NCBI GenBank assembly: GCA_900660155.1
Contig: CABFPE010000004.1
Location: 2,294,518-2,358,517 of the forward strand
Reading direction: 5' to 3'
From: Hofstenia miamia
Taxonomy: Eukaryota > Xenacoelomorpha > Acoela > Hofsteniidae
Length of the DNA: 64,000 nt
A program made the translations under genes and the position numbers. The notes beneath the pieces were generated by a model. That model saw nothing but the letters and a program-made list of their open reading frames with translations. It made no database searches and was not told the origin of the DNA. Shown one piece after another: positions 1 through 11,830 of the stretch (positions are counted from its first letter, which is position 1; each line of letters starts with the position of its first letter).

Positions 1-38
1 ATGTTTCCCAACAGTTACCCCCAATTGCAGTAATTCAA

Positions 39-710
39 ATGTTTCATGCATTTGTTATGAGTAATTTACACTATGCTAATATCTTATATACTAATGTACA
101 CAGCCTAATGATAAAAAAGCTTCGAGTTCAACTAAAATGGGCATTAAATGTTTGTAATAAAAACTCTTTTAAAACAGAAGAATATATTTCTAAATCTATT
201 ATTTTTCCACAAGAGTTAATTATTTACAATATTATTATTTATTTCTTCAAATTCATAAAGAAAATACGACCCTACAACGAGATATCATTCTCATTTTCGA
301 CAGATTGTCTGAAGCAAAATAAACGAACAAAAAACTACTCACGTGTTAAATTTAATAAAAATATCATGAGTCAATCCTTTATTAATACTGCAATTTATAA
401 CTGGAATATATTGCCAAAAGAAATGAAAATAATAGACAACCTTAAAAAATTCAAAAAAGAATTAAAATTATTATTTCTCAAACAAAAGTTTATATCAGGT
501 AGATCATGGATAGGATTTAAATTTTATAATAACGATTATACAATAAATCGAAATTAGTAAGCTATCCGTAGTCAGTGTATTTTTTAGTCAGTGTTGTTTT
601 ATTTATTTCATTTTTGTTATTATTCATTTTTTTGTACATTTGAAATATCAGTAAAATATTGTAAAAAAATTCAAATGAATCTTGATTATCTTATCTTATC
701 TTATCTTAAC
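39..710 (+). mobile_element. LINE 3' end (reverse transcriptase C-terminus plus tail)
   Basis: An open frame of 172 residues (39-557) looks like the C-terminal part of a non-LTR retrotransposon ORF2: a hydrophobic thumb-like segment, then 'INTAIYNWNILPKEMK' followed by a Lys-rich FKKELK stretch, the usual last block of Jockey/CR1-type proteins. The copy has no endonuclease or catalytic RT domain, so it is 5'-truncated or continues left of the window. About 125 bp after the stop it ends in a short pentamer run of the type TTATC (about 684-709), which I read as the LINE 3' tail. A second relative starts immediately afterwards. Confidence 0.6.
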
Positions 711-1440
711 GATAACAACACAAGCACTTCTCAATATAAATTGAAATTTAATGATACGTACATAGAACATGTTAATTCCTTCAAACATCTAGGTATAATT
801 TTTGATTCTCAACTTAATTTTACAAAGCAAATAAATCATTTTATAAAAAAAATGGCTATTTCCATTAAAGCTCTCAGCAATATATCTTAACAACTTCGAA
901 TCAAAGCAAAGATTCAATTAATTCACACATTAATAATAAGTCACTTTAATTATGGAAGCATACTATGTACTGACATAAATCAACAGCTTTTGAATATAAT
1001 CAGTGTACAAATAAATTGGGCTATAAAAATAGCAGTTAATCATTTACATAACAAGAATGAAGAAATAAAAAAATTAACAAAAACTTTTCTAAATCCACAG
1101 TGTATAATTTATAAAAATGTATTAACTACTTTCTTTAGAATATTTAATAATATTGCTCCCTATAAAAAATCTAATGCTTTATCCTCCAAAATATCGTTAG
1201 ACATAATTATAGAACACTAAAAATTAAACCTCTTAAATATAACAAGAAAATAATGAAAAATTCATTTCTCAATACATCAATAAATATATGGAATAGTATA
1301 CCCAAATCTTTAAAACAAATCAATAAAATAAGAGTATTCAAAGACTAAATAAATAAACAAAAGAAAGACTTGAATACTAATGGCGAGGGTTTAAATTTTA
1401 TAGTACTGACTATTCAATTGACAGCATATAAATTCGCCAT
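711..1440 (+). mobile_element. LINE fragment, second copy of the same kind
   Basis: Frames in this stretch read as LINE RT thumb and C-terminus: 'FKHLGIIFDSQLNF' (about residue 65 of the frame at 591-890) is the conserved YLG block after the RT catalytic core. Further right are an 'INWAIKIAVNH' block and a WN-S-P-type terminal block near 1290. The coding text is broken by stops and frame changes (for example stops at about 888 and 1218), so this is a dead copy. It directly abuts the TTATC tail of the preceding copy, suggesting repeated insertion into one site. Confidence 0.55.
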
Positions 1441-1599
1441 AGTCCAGGTCATTAGTTATAATTGTCTTTGTAAATATTCATTTGTGTGCGTGTATATTTG
1501 TTTTTGTACTTGTATAGTTATTTTTTTTGACTCTATTTAGAGTTGTAAACAGTATTTTATATTGTACAAATCAACTCTAAATATAGACATTTCTTCTTC

Positions 1600-1735
1600 T
1601 TCAAATGTCTTTTGTTTCACCAATGTAGAAGCTGTCACACTTCTGACAATTATATTTATAAACCATTGATGAAACCAAAGGTTTTTGAATTGGATCTTTG
1701 TTACGAATTTGATGTTTCTTCCGAATTTAAAATTT
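1600..1735 (-). mobile_element. Penelope-like GIY-YIG endonuclease scrap
   Basis: Read on the minus strand this piece gives 'MVYKYNCQKCDSFYIGETKD', the start of a GIY-YIG endonuclease as found at the C-terminus of Penelope-like retroelements: two cysteines three residues apart, then YIGET. No RT is present beside it. It closely resembles the better-preserved copy near 11716-12015. Confidence 0.5.
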
Positions 1736-1739
1736 AAAT

Positions 1740-1776
<37 letters not shown>

Positions 1777-1860
1777 ATATTATATATATATACATACATA
1801 CATACATTGTATAACAAAATTAGTATATATTATTATATATATATATTATATATTATTTTA
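1740..1860. repeat. AT-rich microsatellite
   Basis: Runs of (TA)n with short (CATA)n and (TATT) interruptions. They lie right after the GIY-YIG scrap, as other TA runs do beside the Penelope-like end at 11.6-12.2 kb. Confidence 0.85.
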
Positions 1861-2079
1861 TTTATTCAATTTTCATATGGTAGTCCATAGTTATAATATT
1901 CATAAAAATGAAGCTTCAATATTAAGAATACCAACCAAGTTGTAATTTATTTACACACCAAATCAATATCATTAGAACACTACCTAGCTACAAAAACATA
2001 TTGCTCAAGTTTATAAAAGATCAATGAGAAAATTCTATATATATTAAAAGTAAAAAAATTTTTAAATTATGATGAAACT

Positions 2080-2530
2080 GAAATTTTATTTAATTCCTTA
2101 GTTAATTCTATTATTATTTACGGTATACAAGTAAAACTCTAGCAAAGCAAAAGATTACATTACTGCAACTACCCTTCCCCCAAGACCGCTAATCATTATT
2201 AATAACGTAGTAAACTTCTTTAAGATAATTAATGAATTACCGCCTTACATTTTAATCAAGTTTCCGAACTTCAACGTCAATCACGCAAAGAGATTGAAAA
2301 AATTTGCTTGCATTAAATTTCATAAAAATACTTTGAAATGTTTATTTATTAATAGTGCTATCAGGAATTGGAACATCCTTCTAAAAGGTATTAAAAATAA
2401 AAATAATTTTAGGTCTTTTAAAAAGCAGTTTAAAACTTTTCTACTAAAACAAAAATATATATCGAGAAAATCTTGCCTGGGATTTAAATATTATAATGGT
2501 GATTACACTATTATATTCTAATGTAAATAT
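2080..2530 (+). mobile_element. LINE 3' end, third copy
   Basis: The frame at 2294-2521 gives 'FINSAIRNWNILLKGIK' followed by FKKQFKTFLLKQKYIS and a GFKYYNGDYTI ending. This matches the ending of the first copy (GFKFYNNDYTI) almost residue for residue. The upstream part (2080-2290) is interrupted by stops. So three relatives of one LINE family lie within 2.5 kb. Confidence 0.55.
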
Positions 2531-2599
2531 CATTTTGTATTTTTTTATGACGCTATTTAATAAGTCATTAATTTTTTAAATGTCAAGCACTTATTAAAT

Positions 2600-2945
2600 A
2601 ATGACTTTCTTATTCGTATTGGGGTGAATCAGAAACAGTTTAAATATAAACATATTACTAAAGAATTCAATATTTTCAACATCTGTAAAGCAAAAGACAA
2701 AGCCTTACATCAACACATCAAAGACTCTCAAAAACATCCACTAAAACAATTCATTAGCAAAATAACTGAATACTCTACATCAAAATCAAAAAAAATAATC
2801 CACCGAAATTATTATAATCAAAGACAATTTTCCCTGATAGTTATTTCTTCTATTATTAATTATTATTTTTTTAGTTTTGTAGAGTGTTGTGTAGTTTACT
2901 GTGTTGTAAGCTTAAAATAAAATTTATTATTATTATTATTATTTT
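2600..2945 (+). mobile_element. Different LINE 3' end with (ATT)n tail
   Basis: An open frame (2624-2920) of 98 residues is followed by AATAAAATTT and a run of ATT triplets (about 2918-2943), the kind of simple tail left by target-primed reverse transcription. The protein text ('HIKDSQKHPLKQFISK') is basic and of no certain family. Assignment rests mainly on the tail and on the neighbouring LINE remains. Confidence 0.35.
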
Positions 2946-3747
2946 GATGAAATGAAGTAATCGTCTACAAGATATCTTGAAAAGCCTTTGTAAACGTTGT
3001 TTGCATATAAAAGCACTCTGCTTAATTTGACGAAGAAATTATTGAACTTATGAAAAATTAGGCAGAAATAGGTTGGGTTTTGTGATTTATAAACTATTTT
3101 TTTGAATTTTTGAAAAATATTTGTTTAAAAATTATTTTAACAATTATTCGTCTTAAGTATTTCCATAGTTCTAATAATAGTAGAATTCGATTAATAACTC
3201 CGCTATTTCTAGTAAAATATGTAAATCACTCCAGTAATATTGTTGAAGCTGGCAATGCCGTATTAAGGCTTTGACTATGGGGGTCACACATGCACTTGAC
3301 AAACTACTTTACAAACATTTTGCAGTTGTTCGAATAGAAAGATAACAACTTTCTAACAAATCAGATATGGAACAGGTTCTGACCTTGTAAGCCGTACCAG
3401 GATTATACGCATTCTTTTCTATTCATACCTACCCATTCTAAATTCACAATTTCTTAACTTTAAATCCTTCACACCCTTTCAAAAATTACGAAATTTCCTT
3501 AATATGAACAAAAGCTAAACCAAATTCAGCACTAGCGTTGCATATTTATTTGTGTATCTGCTTGTATATATTTCAATTTTGCAAGTATGTGTATATTATA
3601 AATATTTGTATATATTTTTACGAGATTGCAGTGTATATGGCAGCATTTGCAAATGGTAGACTAAATATACGCTATTGAAAATTACATAAAAGAGACAAAT
3701 TATGATAGGTCGACAAATTAATTTCAAAGAATCTCCTGCAGGTATAG
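2946..3747. other. No gene or element recognised
   Basis: AT-rich sequence with stops in all frames. I see no terminal repeats and no coding text that I can assign. Confidence 0.6.
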
Positions 3748-4328
3748 TCTAGGGTGTGCCGGAATCCGGTATCCGGATCAGATATCGGGTAAAATCGGCA
3801 ATTACACAACCGGATCCGGATATTCGGTATCCTTTTGTAAAATTTAACTTGTTTACCGGATTTTGCCGGATAACATATTCTGAGATAAAGCTTGATTTAA
3901 AAATGGAATTTTCGAGGAAAAAGCTATATTTGTCCATGATATACAAATTGTCATGAAACAAAATAAGTTGTTTTTCTGACATATCAGGACATAGTCTATT
4001 TAATATTAATTTATTTTCATCCGCAAGAGGTCGATATTAATTGAGAAATAAGGTTATTCTTCATTAATAATTACGGCAACCAAAACCCATAAAAATAATA
4101 TTCTTTTTCAGTTGGTCTATTTTGCTTAAAATTAAATGGTTTTCAGACCCTGGGTGAAGTTAAATAGCAAGTTATAAAGTTTATAAAACGTCATATTGTT
4201 GTTGTTTGAAAAATACGGGAATGTTTGTGGCTGAAATGCCATAAAAGTACTATTTTGGCATAGTTTCATTAAATTAAGAAAAAAACTTAAAAATTAATGA
4301 GGATTGTGACTGCATTAAATCATTTGCA

Positions 4329-4372
<44 letters not shown>

Positions 4373-5310
4373 CTTTAAATACAAAATTTTATAATTTTTA
4401 TAAGGCGCTGGATACAAAAGATCTAAACGGGGCTCTAGATACGAGTCAAAATTTTTTTTTGAAGAAACTTGAAGCTCATACATAAGAAATTAGACCCCTA
4501 TTCTAAATGCGCAATAAGAAATTTTTTGGATAAAATGAATTATTCTGGCACTGAATACTATGAAAAATCGGAAAGTGTGGGCTTTAAGTACTTTAATTGC
4601 TAGCTAATTGTTGACCCGACCCACTGGTCGAATCGTTTCTAGACTGGCCTTGCTTGCTGTCTGCGGAAAAAATAATAAAGAACTATATAAAATATTATTT
4701 CATGGATTTTATTGTACACGTTTTGCAGAACTGTGCTATGCCTATTCAGGCAAAATATATGAGGGTTGATAATCTTATTGCTTCATTAAGTCTGCTAACG
4801 TAAAATATTAGTTGTTCAATGTTTGACAGAGTTGAAATTCTAAAAGATGTTGATATTGCTCCCAACCTTGATCTTGGAAATGACACCTGTGAAATAATTG
4901 CCTACATCAAGTCACGATTAGAAAATACCGGTTTCAATGATATAATGGAAAGAAAGGGTATGAACATTTAATCAGAATTGTATGTCAAGTTACGAAAATT
5001 TCAAGCAACATCGGCTGCAGTTGAGAGATATTTTTCTATGTTGAGAAAACTCTAGGCTTATGACAGAAATCTTATGCACAACAATATATGGATGTTTATT
5101 TGCCGTTATAATAATTTAGCTAGCAAAGCAATTGCTTTAAAAAAATTGACTTATTATTATGTAAGAGTTTTTGTATTTGCTTTATATCTTGTTCTCAGTA
5201 ATAAAAAAGCCATATATTGCCTAAATGGATTATTTTAAAAATGTATGGTCATATTTTAGGTAAACTCTAACCAAATTCTGTCATAATTAATCGCGCACAG
5301 CTCTGACTAT
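3748..5310 (+). mobile_element. Decayed hAT DNA transposon
   Basis: From about 4821 a plus-strand frame reads a hAT transposase C-terminus, including 'ATSAAVERYFSMLRKL' and, after it, DRN and a final YNNLA block. This is the dimerisation region of the hAT superfamily. In-frame stops lie after 'KGMNI' (about 4969) and after 'LRKL' (about 5053), so it is dead. A G+C-rich left part (3750-3870) with repeated CCGGAT-type words resembles the subterminal motifs of hAT elements, and the right part near 5308 ends in GCGCACAGCTCTG. I could not find a matching 8-bp target duplication, so the ends are tentative. A (TA)n run lies inside at 4331-4371. Confidence 0.5.
4331..4371. repeat. (TA)n microsatellite
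   Basis: About 20 uninterrupted TA units inside the decayed hAT region. Confidence 0.95.
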
Positions 5311-5697
5311 CGAGTTATTAAAGAACATCAAGATGCAATGTACGAGTCTAAATCTTTTTTCCGAGATTGCTCACTCATTTAAAATAGGGTTATCCCCGCT
5401 CTACTCATGCTATTGAACGTAATTATAATTAGAATAAATTGATAATATTCGACAATTCTCATTGTGAACCATGCGTTGTAGAGCAATGTGATATATGTTA
5501 ACATGTATTTTATATAACGGATTAGAAAAATGTTATTTTTAGAAATCAATTGTTTTGATGGTTGAATCTATCTAATTTCCACAATAAAATATAAAGCTGT
5601 AGAGGGTTAGAGTACAATGTACGTCATTCAAATAAGAAGTTCTAAAAATATATTTAATAGAAAATTTGAACAATGTGGAACAAAGTAGTCAAGCGCC
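5311..5697. other. 3' flank of the gelsolin-like gene
   Basis: No coding text seen. It holds the probable minus-strand polyadenylation signal ATTAAA at about 5653-5658. Confidence 0.5.
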
Positions 5698-6498
5698 TTA
5701 GTGATTTTTACGAAAAATACTTAATATTTCGTTTGTACGGTTCTCAATGGTGTCATCCAACATGACAACAGGACGTGAACCTTTGTGTTCATCTACAAAC
5801 GCTGCTGCTGCGAATTTGTCCTTTGGTGAGCTTTTATTACCTTGCCAATTAAACACCTTTTTCTCTGCAAGTAAGACATATACATTGTGCGGATCAAGAC
5901 TCTTAGTAGAAACGGGCATATCTTCCATTTTTCCGTTAGAAAATTTGTAGAGTAAGTTTTTAAAATTTCTGTCTCTATCTGGCATTCTCTTAAAAGCGGA
6001 TTGACTTCCACCTTCCATGTGAGTTATTCCATTTTCAAAATATGAATTGAAAAGTTCTGACTCTTTGAATTCTTCCTCCCTGTGATGCTTTCCATTTCCT
6101 TGTAAATATGCAGCTAGCTCAACAGTTTTATATGCAGCTGTTCCGTATTTGTCAGCTGAAGCGTCTTTGCCTATCCAAAAGTGAATGTCATTTTTCAGAG
6201 CATTTCCTTCCGAATGAGTGTTCATTACGATGTAGGCATCCCCACTGTAAAACTTTCCATAATCTGCACGAGGCCAATCTTCAACATTAAAATTGTTAAT
6301 TCTCCAAATTCTTAGTCCGGGTTCTTTTCCAGCGCCTGCCCAAGCCTTTTCGCTCTTAGAAGCTTCATTCATAAGCTCCTGTTGAAGCTTCATTTTGAAT
6401 TGTGCGTTAGCCTTTTCTGCCAATACATCGCCATTATTTTTGCATACACACACTAGAAGGAAAAATATGCTGGAGCAGAATTTCCGCATTTTATTCAT
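5698..6498 (-). CDS. Gelsolin/severin-like actin-binding protein with signal-peptide-like N-terminus
   Basis: The product has 266 residues. Residues 1-27 look like a signal peptide (Lys/Arg, then a hydrophobic FFLLVCVC stretch). Residues about 50-165 form a gelsolin repeat: 'GKEPGLRIWRINNF', then YGKFYSGDAYIV, HFWIGKDAS and AAYKTVEL, the calcium- and actin-binding G1 text. Residues about 175-262 form a second, shorter repeat with YKFSNG, VYVLLAEKKVFNWQG and the DD of MLDDTI. Gelsolins have six repeats and severin-type relatives three; here there are two. Gelsolins cap and sever actin filaments; a leader would put this one outside the cell. The coding part is a single open frame without introns. 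TATA-like ATATAAATA lies about 70 bp upstream, and ATTAAA (minus strand, about 5653-5658) follows about 40 bp after the stop. Alternatively it is a retrocopy. The family call is firm; secretion is inferred. Confidence 0.85.
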   Translation of the reverse strand: MNKMRKFCSSIFFLLVCVCKNNGDVLAEKANAQFKMKLQQELMNEASKSEKAWAGAGKEPGLRIWRINNFNVEDWPRADYGKFYSGDAYIVMNTHSEGNALKNDIHFWIGKDASADKYGTAAYKTVELAAYLQGNGKHHREEEFKESELFNSYFENGITHMEGGSQSAFKRMPDRDRNFKNLLYKFSNGKMEDMPVSTKSLDPHNVYVLLAEKKVFNWQGNKSSPKDKFAAAAFVDEHKGSRPVVMLDDTIENRTNEILSIFRKNH

Positions 6499-9227
6499 AG
6501 CGATATACTAAAGAAATTTTACAATGAATTGCGGGAAATCACGTTATATTGGTTTCTTCTGAAGAAATATTTATATTCTGCTGCATTTTACATAAGCGTC
6601 TATTGTGTGCATTTTACTATCTCTGCTACCTGCTCAATGTTTTGAGTGAAATTATTACAATTTCAAATTTATAAGTTGTTGTATTTGTATTTAGTAGGTA
6701 TACCTAATATTTGCAATCATATATAATTCTTCGTGCCCTCTATTTACTGTCTGCTTCAGAAAGAAAAAGAAAATCTTTATTCATTATGAGATAACAATGC
6801 ATAAATAGAAAAAAATGTCTAGCTTAAAAACTAATTGATAAGTTAGAAGTATAATTTTTCCTAAGCCGTGGAAGTTCGCCAGCAGTAGTTCAATTGTTAC
6901 ATTCTTATTTTCTAAAGACAATAAATCTCTATGAATTGATCCACTGCCAATATAGCTTAATTATGGTACGGAAATAAACGCAAAAATATAAGTCCATAAA
7001 TTTATTAAGAACAGAAGCAGAACATAGAGAAATTCTAATGTATCTGTATGATAACGAGTGTTTGGTGAATTTTGCAAAAATTAATATCAACTTTAACAAC
7101 TTAAATAGCTTGGAGAAGAGTAATGCCAAATAGATTTTGGAAACTTTGTCAGCAGTTATGTCGGCCTACAACACCAATAACTCATGGCTCATCATTCAAG
7201 TGAGTTAATTGTCTTTGTCTTTTGGATTAAGTTGCTTAACGCAAAAATGCAATTTTCAACGCAATTTAGACATTTTTCATTTTGTACGGAACTTCATGGC
7301 TCATATTTTTAGGAATTGACTCACTTCTTGTTCATGCAATAGAAACGTTAGAGGCCATAATACTTAAAAATGAATTGGAAATAAAGTTACGAAGCTCTGT
7401 CGCCTCAATGCGTTGAATCACTTCTGGCGTCACTCTTCATTCACTATTGCATTATCATTTGACAAATTGCATGCCCGTTTTTATAAGAAGAATTTGCAAG
7501 AATCTACTAAAATTTGTAACTTTTTGGTTATTTGTTAAGGTTGTCCACAGAGGTTCCTTTATTCTGCTGATAATGATACTTTTAGAATAAAGAAACACAT
7601 TGGAAGTAACAAACACATTGGTCTCTCTCGTCTTCCGCAACCGGTAGACTCCCGTTTGTTGTACCTGACTGGAAGCAAGTTTTTATATATCAAAAAGTTT
7701 CGATTTTCTTGTATAGTTCTATAATACAGTCGCAGGTAATGAATGCGAATTATTGTGAATTCTGATAGATTTGTGCAATTTCCCAAGAATCACAGAAGAA
7801 TTCTATATTTTGAATTGGCAAGTGTTTCAATTGTTTATTCAACTATTGAAAGTTTCTATTAACAACAGACTATTCAAATATTGGAAAAACACAGAACTGA
7901 AATCAATATTGAACCAGTTTCAGTGAAACTTAATACACTGCTCCAAAAGAATTTAGATTCGGAAAAATTGCGAGAATTTTGAAACTTTTCTTCAATATAG
8001 GGATATGGTATGGAACATGAGAAGTACATGGATGTGTTTTACTACCGAAATGCACCTCTGGTGCCGTGTTAATCTAGAGTATTTTCAGACATGCACTCTA
8101 TACTCTCTGTGCAAGACCAAAACTATGACTGTCAAACGTTTAAATTTTTACTTGTTGGCAACTGTTACTTAAATCAATAGAAACAATAAAATCTTTGATA
8201 ACACAACTTTTTTGAAAATATAGCAACCTTTAGTGCAATTTTGCGTGCTTTTTAAAGCCACTGATAAGAATAAATTTCTTTGAGACAAAAGCATGTGGGA
8301 ACTTGCTATTTAGGCTTCGTCTTAAGATATGCAAGCAAACAAAAGTAAGGGTGCAGTGCACCCNCCCCCCCCCCCCCCATTTCTGATGAGTATTAAAATA
8401 TCATTATAAAGCATTTCATATTGTAATTTAATTAATTTTTACAAAGATTGATTTTTTTTGACACAAAGCAATTTATCAAAGCCGGAAATAATTCAACAAA
8501 ATTTCGCATTGATTTTAAAATATAATTATTGTATGTTTGAGTGATTGATATGCTTAATATTAAATGCCATGAAAGGTTTTTTATCAATTTAAAGCAAAGT
8601 ATAATAAATAAATGATAGGTATTTTTCAAACACCATCTATGATTATGTAACTGTCTCAATTCCAGAAATGTATACTGGAAGTGTCATGATCGAAAACACA
8701 AATTACTACATCACCGAAAAAATAATGGAGTTATGAAGAATTTGGGAAGAAAATATTTTGCCAAAAGTAAAATGATTTACTAAGATCTACGTCAAAAATA
8801 TGAGCATAATTAAAAGCATGCTTCTAGTAGCTTTTGCTGCAATAAATTATAGAAGAAAAGAGTGTTTTCTAGAATTTGATTGTCTTAAAACATCGACTAT
8901 ATGGTCTTAAAAAGAACACTTCACATAATAGATTTCCGAAGACTTTGAGTCTATAAAAAGATCTTAATAAATATAAAGTTTAAGATGGTTACTATAGATA
9001 TGAATTAGAATAAGGGAAATCTATGAGTATTTTGCTTAAATACCTAAAATGATTGAAGACTACTGCGAAAATACAGGCCTCTGCCAAAAAATTTAAGAAA
9101 CCTTTGAAATGAATTTGGGTCAGAGAAGTGTCAAACATCATCGAAATGTCAAAAATCAAATTCAAAAATATATATTTCTCAATGTCGTTTTAGCATGTAT
9201 GATGTAAAATTGGGGAAAAAAAGATAA
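6499..9227. other. No gene recognised; one N in a poly-C run
   Basis: Only short open frames without family resemblance. At about 8350-8380 a perfect 7-bp inverted repeat (GGGTGCA-G-TGCACCC) runs into a C homopolymer containing a single N. The C-run length is therefore uncertain, and the motif looks like the end of a DNA transposon with no partner found. Confidence 0.55.
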
Positions 9228-9667
9228 TTGGTGTTGATTTTCTCTCAACTGTATAGAATGAGATGCCGATCACTAAACCGCTGTCAATCAACTTACGTTA
9301 TGTGCATAGATAGTGTATGTGGCATACAAATGCTGCATGATTGGGTTCCCTATAGCATAGTGCATATACTAATTATGTTTCAGCACATTAAGCAAATGTA
9401 CATTCCACCAACGGCCACCACTGCGGTGTTTATATAAGAATAATGTATGAGAAAGGTCCATACGGAATTAGTCTTATATTTAAAAAGCCTACTGATGTCT
9501 ATGTCTTTCCTACCATGAACTGTAAATTGAACCAATATGTAACTATGTATATTCATTTAAATGACGTGCTGGTGTCGAATAACCGCGGATGCCATTCGTA
9601 TGGGTTATGGGTTATTTTGCAAAGTTACTGGGGCGCTACGGAGTTCACTTATGTGTCACAAATGTGA
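9228..9667 (+). other. Two adjacent open frames, unrecognised
   Basis: Frames of 69 and 74 residues (9228-9437 and 9443-9667) lie nearly end to end. The second reads MYEKGPYGISLIFKKP and ends with several aromatic residues and no stop for 74 codons. Base composition is slightly richer in G+C than the flanks. I cannot assign a family. It may be a small host exon or transposon debris. Confidence 0.2.
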
Positions 9668-10741
9668 TCGGTTCAACATATTTATTCGATATCAAACATA
9701 CCTCTTACTAGATTTTTTTTAAAATGACAAATGAACTTACCCTTTTTAAGCTTATAATCTAAAAAACAAAACTTTTCCACAAATTCGCCTGCAGAACGTC
9801 TTCTTTGTGAATAAGTCTAAGTGTTGCTAATCACTCGATACATTTTAATAAAATAAATTCCCAATTGGCCATTATGGTAGCTAACAGGTCAAGGTAATCA
9901 GGAATGTGGGTAGAATTTTTTCATAGCTAAAAAGCACTCAAGAACTAAAACAGTTAAGAACTTTTAAGATATTTGATTAATACAAACATATATTTTCAAA
10001 AAAACTATCATCTAACTATCATCTGCAGGTATGTACAACAGAGTCGGGATGTGACATTACATGTAAGTGTAATATTCCTGTTTTACAAATTTGCAACAAC
10101 TACTAATCTACACCAGTTTCTTGAAATACATGTATGTTCCATTTCATTTTAGTCCTGCTTTCCAAACGTGCTCAATTTTTATTGGCTATTATTTTACAAT
10201 ATTACACACGTATTTTTTAAGGGCAAAATCTTCTAATGAACAATTTTCATATGATAAATTGCAAATTTGGAGCTCAAACCCAAGCGGCAAAAAATTTCAT
10301 CGCAAATTGAAATTATACATTCTGCTGTAATAATTCTTATTATTTCTTAATATTTGTTAAATTTTAGACAAAATTAGCTACCTAAATTACATTAATAATG
10401 TCCTAAACACCTACTGCGTTAATTTAATTTAACTATTTAAGTATTAAATTCCAACTAGCCTTGCCAATTAATATTGTATTGTCAAGGTGGATAAATTCCA
10501 GTTTAACCATCCTTATTCGCCACTGATAAACGAATGTTAACATCGGTCAAGAATATTTGAATTTGTCAAAACTTCAATTTTACATGAACAAAATTATATT
10601 GTGAAAATTTAGAAAAACATGGCAAGCAAAAACTTTGGTTTTGCCATAAACGAGACAGCCATTAAAGGCAACAGGTTGAAATAATGGGTCATCCCTACAA
10701 TTACATAAAATAACTCATTTTAAACGCGGTATTTTACAAAA
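9668..10741. other. No gene recognised
   Basis: AT-rich flank upstream of the secreted-protein gene. One 79-residue frame (10091-10330) shows no family features. Confidence 0.5.
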
Positions 10742-11324
10742 ATGTGGGCTTTTGTGCATTTTCTAATTCTTGTTCAAATTTCACTTGATCTTGCGAAAAC
10801 AGAGAGTTGTGAGACTCCTCCCAATCGGCAATGGACAACATTTAAAGTGATTCGAAAAAATGACAGCGTGCTTTTGGCTTACATGCAACACTATAAATCG
10901 TTCAACGGCAACAAAACGTTTGAATTCGGTGAATTTGAGCATCTCGAGAGTGGTAATATTTCAAGAGCATGGTTCTTTAATGAAGAAGTATATAAAAGCG
11001 CAAATGGTAACTGCAAAAAATCGATCCATAATAGCTCAATTAGCTTCCTATACGAATGGCAACACAAATCTTTGATTGGCAACTTAACCATTGAAGGAAT
11101 AAATGGAATGGTAAATGTTTATGCTGTTTAAGAAAAATGAAACAGCTTTTGACGAATGCTTCTACGGTTTCCAATTTTCACAAGAACATGGTTGTAGATA
11201 CGTTTACCTAAATTGTGAAGAAGTATATCTTAAAGCAATTTCTTTTGGCTCTAGAAAATCATTTGATTTTGATGGAGTTTGTGCTGATCAGTACACCAAC
11301 GTAAAACCTGCTTACTACAATTAA
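10742..11324 (+). CDS. Small secreted protein of unknown family, frame changes once
   Basis: The first frame (10742-11131) begins with MWAFVHFLILVQISLDLAKTES, a clear signal peptide with probable cleavage before the first mature Cys. It continues with several N-glycosylation-type sites (NDS, NKT, NIS, NSS, NLT). The second frame (11115-11324) carries more cysteines (ECFYGF, GCRYVYLNC, GVCADQ) and ends with YYN-stop. Together the two look like one secreted domain of roughly 190 residues. A polyadenylation signal AATAAA follows at about 11415, 90 bp after the stop, which supports a real transcript. The frame change at about 11126-11132 could be a one-base sequencing error, a pseudogene mutation, or a very short intron (see findings). 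The fold is not recognised; a barrel-like secreted protein is possible but unproven. Confidence 0.55.
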
Positions 11325-11414
11325 AAACTGATGAGGGTGATAGCTATAAACTTTTATTTTATCTGGTAAATTGAATATCAATTGTTTGATGAATCATGTG
11401 TAATTCTAATTTTG

Positions 11415-11420
11415 AATAAA
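11415..11420 (+). promoter_or_regulatory. Polyadenylation signal of the secreted-protein gene
   Basis: AATAAA about 90 bp past the stop codon at 11322-11324. Confidence 0.5.
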
Positions 11421-11658
11421 TTGTAATATTACTGAAAATTCATATATTAGAGGAAAAAAAGTATTTAGTTGATGCAAAGATGATTTCTATCTAAAGTTCG
11501 AATTTCATAGTTGGGTTAGGTAGTTCACAGAATACCTTACAGAATATTATCAAGGATGATTACAGACGATAAACCTTTGATGAAAATGCGTTCAAATATA
11601 TATATATATATATAAATTTTTTTTTTAAAGTATTAAATTACTGAGCTTCATAAATGCC

Positions 11659-11830
11659 ACCGGTTTCGATTCAAAATCTTTATCAGAACAAATTTGGAAG
11701 GAAAACTAATTACAATTAACTACACTTAAAATTAACTAAAATTGCATGCATTAGAAAATGTTGGTGGTTATAATAATTCTGCTTATTCATTAATCTTGAT
11801 CTTATTTCTTTCTTTATATATAGTGATTCT
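11659..11830 (+). repeat. Left arm of inverted repeat (Penelope tail)
   Basis: Starts at CCGGTTTCGATTC and ends at GTGATTCT. The reverse complement is found at 12019-12192 with only a few differences. Confidence 0.85.

Noticed and set aside
3749-3982. Overlapping open frames on both strands with repeated CCGGAT words
   Set aside because: The frames follow from the internal repetition of the G+C-rich hAT-like left end. No protein family is recognisable.
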